Assembly: GCF_029457495.1 (NCBI RefSeq)
Contig: NZ_CP120361.1
Span: forward strand, 2,620,001-2,684,000
Source of the DNA: Chelativorans sp. AA-79
GTDB lineage: Bacteria > Pseudomonadota > Alphaproteobacteria > Rhizobiales > Rhizobiaceae
Reading direction: 5' to 3'
DNA length: 64,000 nucleotides
The notes beneath the pieces are model-generated. The model saw only the letters and a program-made list of their open reading frames with translations, did not search any database and was not told the DNA's origin. This document shows, one piece after another, positions 62,699 through 64,000 of the stretch; positions within the stretch are counted from its first letter, which is position 1; each line of letters begins with the position of its first letter. A program made the position numbers and the translations under genes.

Positions 62699-63499
62699 AT
62701 GGGACAAGGGACGGCCGGAAAGGGCATCGCGCAGCAGAAGCGCACCCAGGGCGTGGACGATCTGATGATGCGCCCGGGCCCGGGCTACCGGGTCGGCCAG
62801 GCGATCGTCGATTGGGCCGAGCGGCTGAACCTGAGATATGCCGCCGTCGGCAATCCGCCCGTGCACGACAACGCCACTTTCCCGTGGGTAGCCGAGATCG
62901 AGCGCGAATGGGAGCTGATTCGCGCCGAACTCGACCGGGTGCTCATCCGGAAAGAAGAATTGCCGGGCTTCCATGAGATCGTCTCCGAGGTGCGTTCCAT
63001 CTCGACCGACCGCGACTGGAAATCCTTCGTCTTCTGCGGCTACGGTTCGAGCTCCGAGGACGCGATCAGGGCCTGCCCGGAGACGTGGCGTATCCTGCAG
63101 AAGATCCCGGGACTGAAGGCGGCGATGTTCTCCATTTTCGAGCCGGGCAAGCATTTGCAGCCGCATCGCGGGCCGTATAACGGCGTCTTGCGGCTTCATC
63201 TGGGCCTCAAGGTTCCGGCCGAGCGGGACAAGGTGGCGATCCGGGTGGCCGACCGGGTCTGCCATTGGGAGGAGGGCAAGGTCCTGATCTTCGACGACGC
63301 CTACGAGCACGAGGCGTGGAATCATTCCGGCGAAACGCGTGTCGTGCTCTTCGTCGATTTCGTGAAGCCTACCCGCTTCCCGGCAAGCGCCGTCAACTGG
63401 ATGCTTCTCAACCTGGCGCCGTTCACTCCCTTCGTGCGTGAGGGCTACAAGGCGCAGAAGCGCTGGGAAAAGTTGTTCTTTGCCGGGGAGGGGAGTTGA
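62699..63499 (+). CDS. Aspartyl/asparaginyl beta-hydroxylase-like protein
   Basis: 266 aa Fe(II)/2-oxoglutarate dioxygenase-like protein of the aspartyl/asparaginyl hydroxylase (LpxO-related) family. GKHLQPHRGPYNGVLRLHLGL (first His and Arg) and LIFDDAYEHEAWNHSGETRVV (second metal His) are the key motifs. C-terminal hydrophobic NWMLLNLAPF. LpxO hydroxylates lipid A acyl chains in some bacteria, but the family is broad. ATG 62699 has GGAGGAG at 5 nt; the ORF extends upstream to 62624. Confidence 0.86.
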   Translation: MGQGTAGKGIAQQKRTQGVDDLMMRPGPGYRVGQAIVDWAERLNLRYAAVGNPPVHDNATFPWVAEIEREWELIRAELDRVLIRKEELPGFHEIVSEVRSISTDRDWKSFVFCGYGSSSEDAIRACPETWRILQKIPGLKAAMFSIFEPGKHLQPHRGPYNGVLRLHLGLKVPAERDKVAIRVADRVCHWEEGKVLIFDDAYEHEAWNHSGETRVVLFVDFVKPTRFPASAVNWMLLNLAPFTPFVREGYKAQKRWEKLFFAGEGS

Positions 63500-63571
63500 G
63501 AAGGCTCTTCGGGCAGGTGCAGGCTTCGCGCTGTTCAAATCTGTTTGAACCGGCGTTTCAGGAATTTGCAA

Positions 63572-63600
63572 TTTAACCGAAGGCCATTCTGCCCTAGATA
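63572..63600 (+). promoter_or_regulatory. Candidate cysE promoter
   Basis: TTTAAC (63572-63577), 17-bp spacer, TAGATA (63595-63600), 31 bp before the cysE start. Moderate sigma-70 match only. Confidence 0.3.
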
Positions 63601-63630
63601 TAGGCTGACGCTGTGGAAATGGAGACGACC

Positions 63631-64000
63631 ATGACGGCCAGACAAGCGGTTCGCCCGAATGCGCCGCAACAGATCGATCCCATCTGGTCCGAAATCAGGG
63701 CCGAAGCTCAGGCGGCCGTCGACAACGACCAGCTGCTTGCCGGCTTCCTCTATTCCACGGTCCTCAATCATGCAACGCTGGAAGAGGCGGTGAGCCACCG
63801 CATCTCGCAGCGGCTCGACCACGCGGATATCGGCGCCGACATCATCCGCCAGTCCTTCCGGGCCATGTGGGAGGATCAGCCGGAGTGGAGCTCCATCCTG
63901 CGCGTCGACATCCAGGCCTATTACGACCGGGACCCCGCCTGCGACCGGTTCCTGATGCCGGTGCTCTATTTCAAGGGGTTCCACGCAATCCAGACGCATC
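63631..64000 (+). CDS. cysE: Serine acetyltransferase, N-terminal part (runs off the right edge)
   Basis: The first 123 residues of CysE, which acetylates serine for cysteine synthesis. N-terminal helical domain DPIWSEIRAEAQAAVDNDQ, LLAGFLYSTVLNHATLEEAVSHRISQ-like helices and the start of DIQAYYDRDPACDRFLMPVLYFKGFHAIQTH, just before the hexapeptide-repeat catalytic domain. ATG 63631 has GGAGA 6 nt upstream; in-frame starts at 63619 and 63613 exist. Confidence 0.93.
   Translation, partial: MTARQAVRPNAPQQIDPIWSEIRAEAQAAVDNDQLLAGFLYSTVLNHATLEEAVSHRISQRLDHADIGADIIRQSFRAMWEDQPEWSSILRVDIQAYYDRDPACDRFLMPVLYFKGFHAIQTH

Overview
The window is GC-rich and densely coded. Its gene content and order point to an alphaproteobacterium of the Hyphomicrobiales (Rhizobiales), probably close to the Phyllobacteriaceae/Brucellaceae. 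The evidence is the block rpsB-tsf-pyrH-frr-uppS-cdsA-rseP-bamA-lpxD-fabZ-lpxA-lpxI-lpxB with no dxr or skp, LpxI in place of LpxH, an EipB (DUF1849) homologue, a CckA hybrid kinase, SOS boxes of the alphaproteobacterial GAAC-N7-GAAC type, and a pyrB / degenerate-pyrC pair. No database search was possible, so the family calls rest on motifs and recalled homology.

Layout. 1-7.9 kb (minus): pyrB, pyrC-like, plsY, dprA, topA and the start of rnr, covering pyrimidine and phospholipid precursors, DNA uptake, topology and RNA decay. 8.1-18.1 kb (mostly plus): aidB-like acyl-CoA dehydrogenase, ruvX (minus), a UPF0173 hydrolase, gatC-GNAT-gatA for transamidation, a YdcF-like membrane protein, L-serine dehydratase, then a DUF1489 / vWA / membrane-DnaJ gene row. 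18.1-24.1 kb: a D,D-carboxypeptidase with SPOR domain (minus), the ClpS-ClpA degradation pair ending in a strong terminator, and an AzlCD amino-acid exporter. 24.3-30.3 kb: an O-antigen ligase-like membrane protein converging on a five-gene minus row (ridA, glycerophosphodiesterase, GNAT/FemAB-like, HIT, GT25), then eipB.

30.5-43.7 kb (plus) is the translation/envelope supercluster: S2, EF-Ts, UMP kinase, ribosome recycling, undecaprenyl and CDP-diacylglycerol synthesis, the site-2 protease, outer-membrane protein assembly and the first half of lipid A synthesis. Many genes overlap by 4 bp. An IS630-family element sits exactly on the lpxB stop codon. 44.9-50.8 kb: DUF72 and uvrA (minus) are divergent from ssb across a 1-kb intergenic region with two perfect SOS boxes; a DUF4168 secreted protein follows.

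50.8-51.9 kb is a non-coding, repeat-rich stretch. 51.9-64 kb: a FliO-like protein divergent from cckA, pncB, three small genes (a secreted Cys-rich protein, a ribbon-helix-helix protein and a conserved hypothetical), propionyl-CoA carboxylase beta, a glyoxalase-fold enzyme, a double cold-shock protein, DUF192, an alpha/beta hydrolase, an aspartyl/asparaginyl hydroxylase-like protein and the start of cysE at the right edge.

Most of the window is housekeeping sequence. No phage, CRISPR array, rRNA or tRNA was recognised. I found no clear novel multi-gene system. The best leads are the metal-site-less PyrC partner of PyrB, the uvrA-ssb SOS intergenic region with unexplained structured sequence, the vWA-DnaJ pair, the palindrome-rich block at 51.1-51.7 kb, and the precise IS630 insertion.
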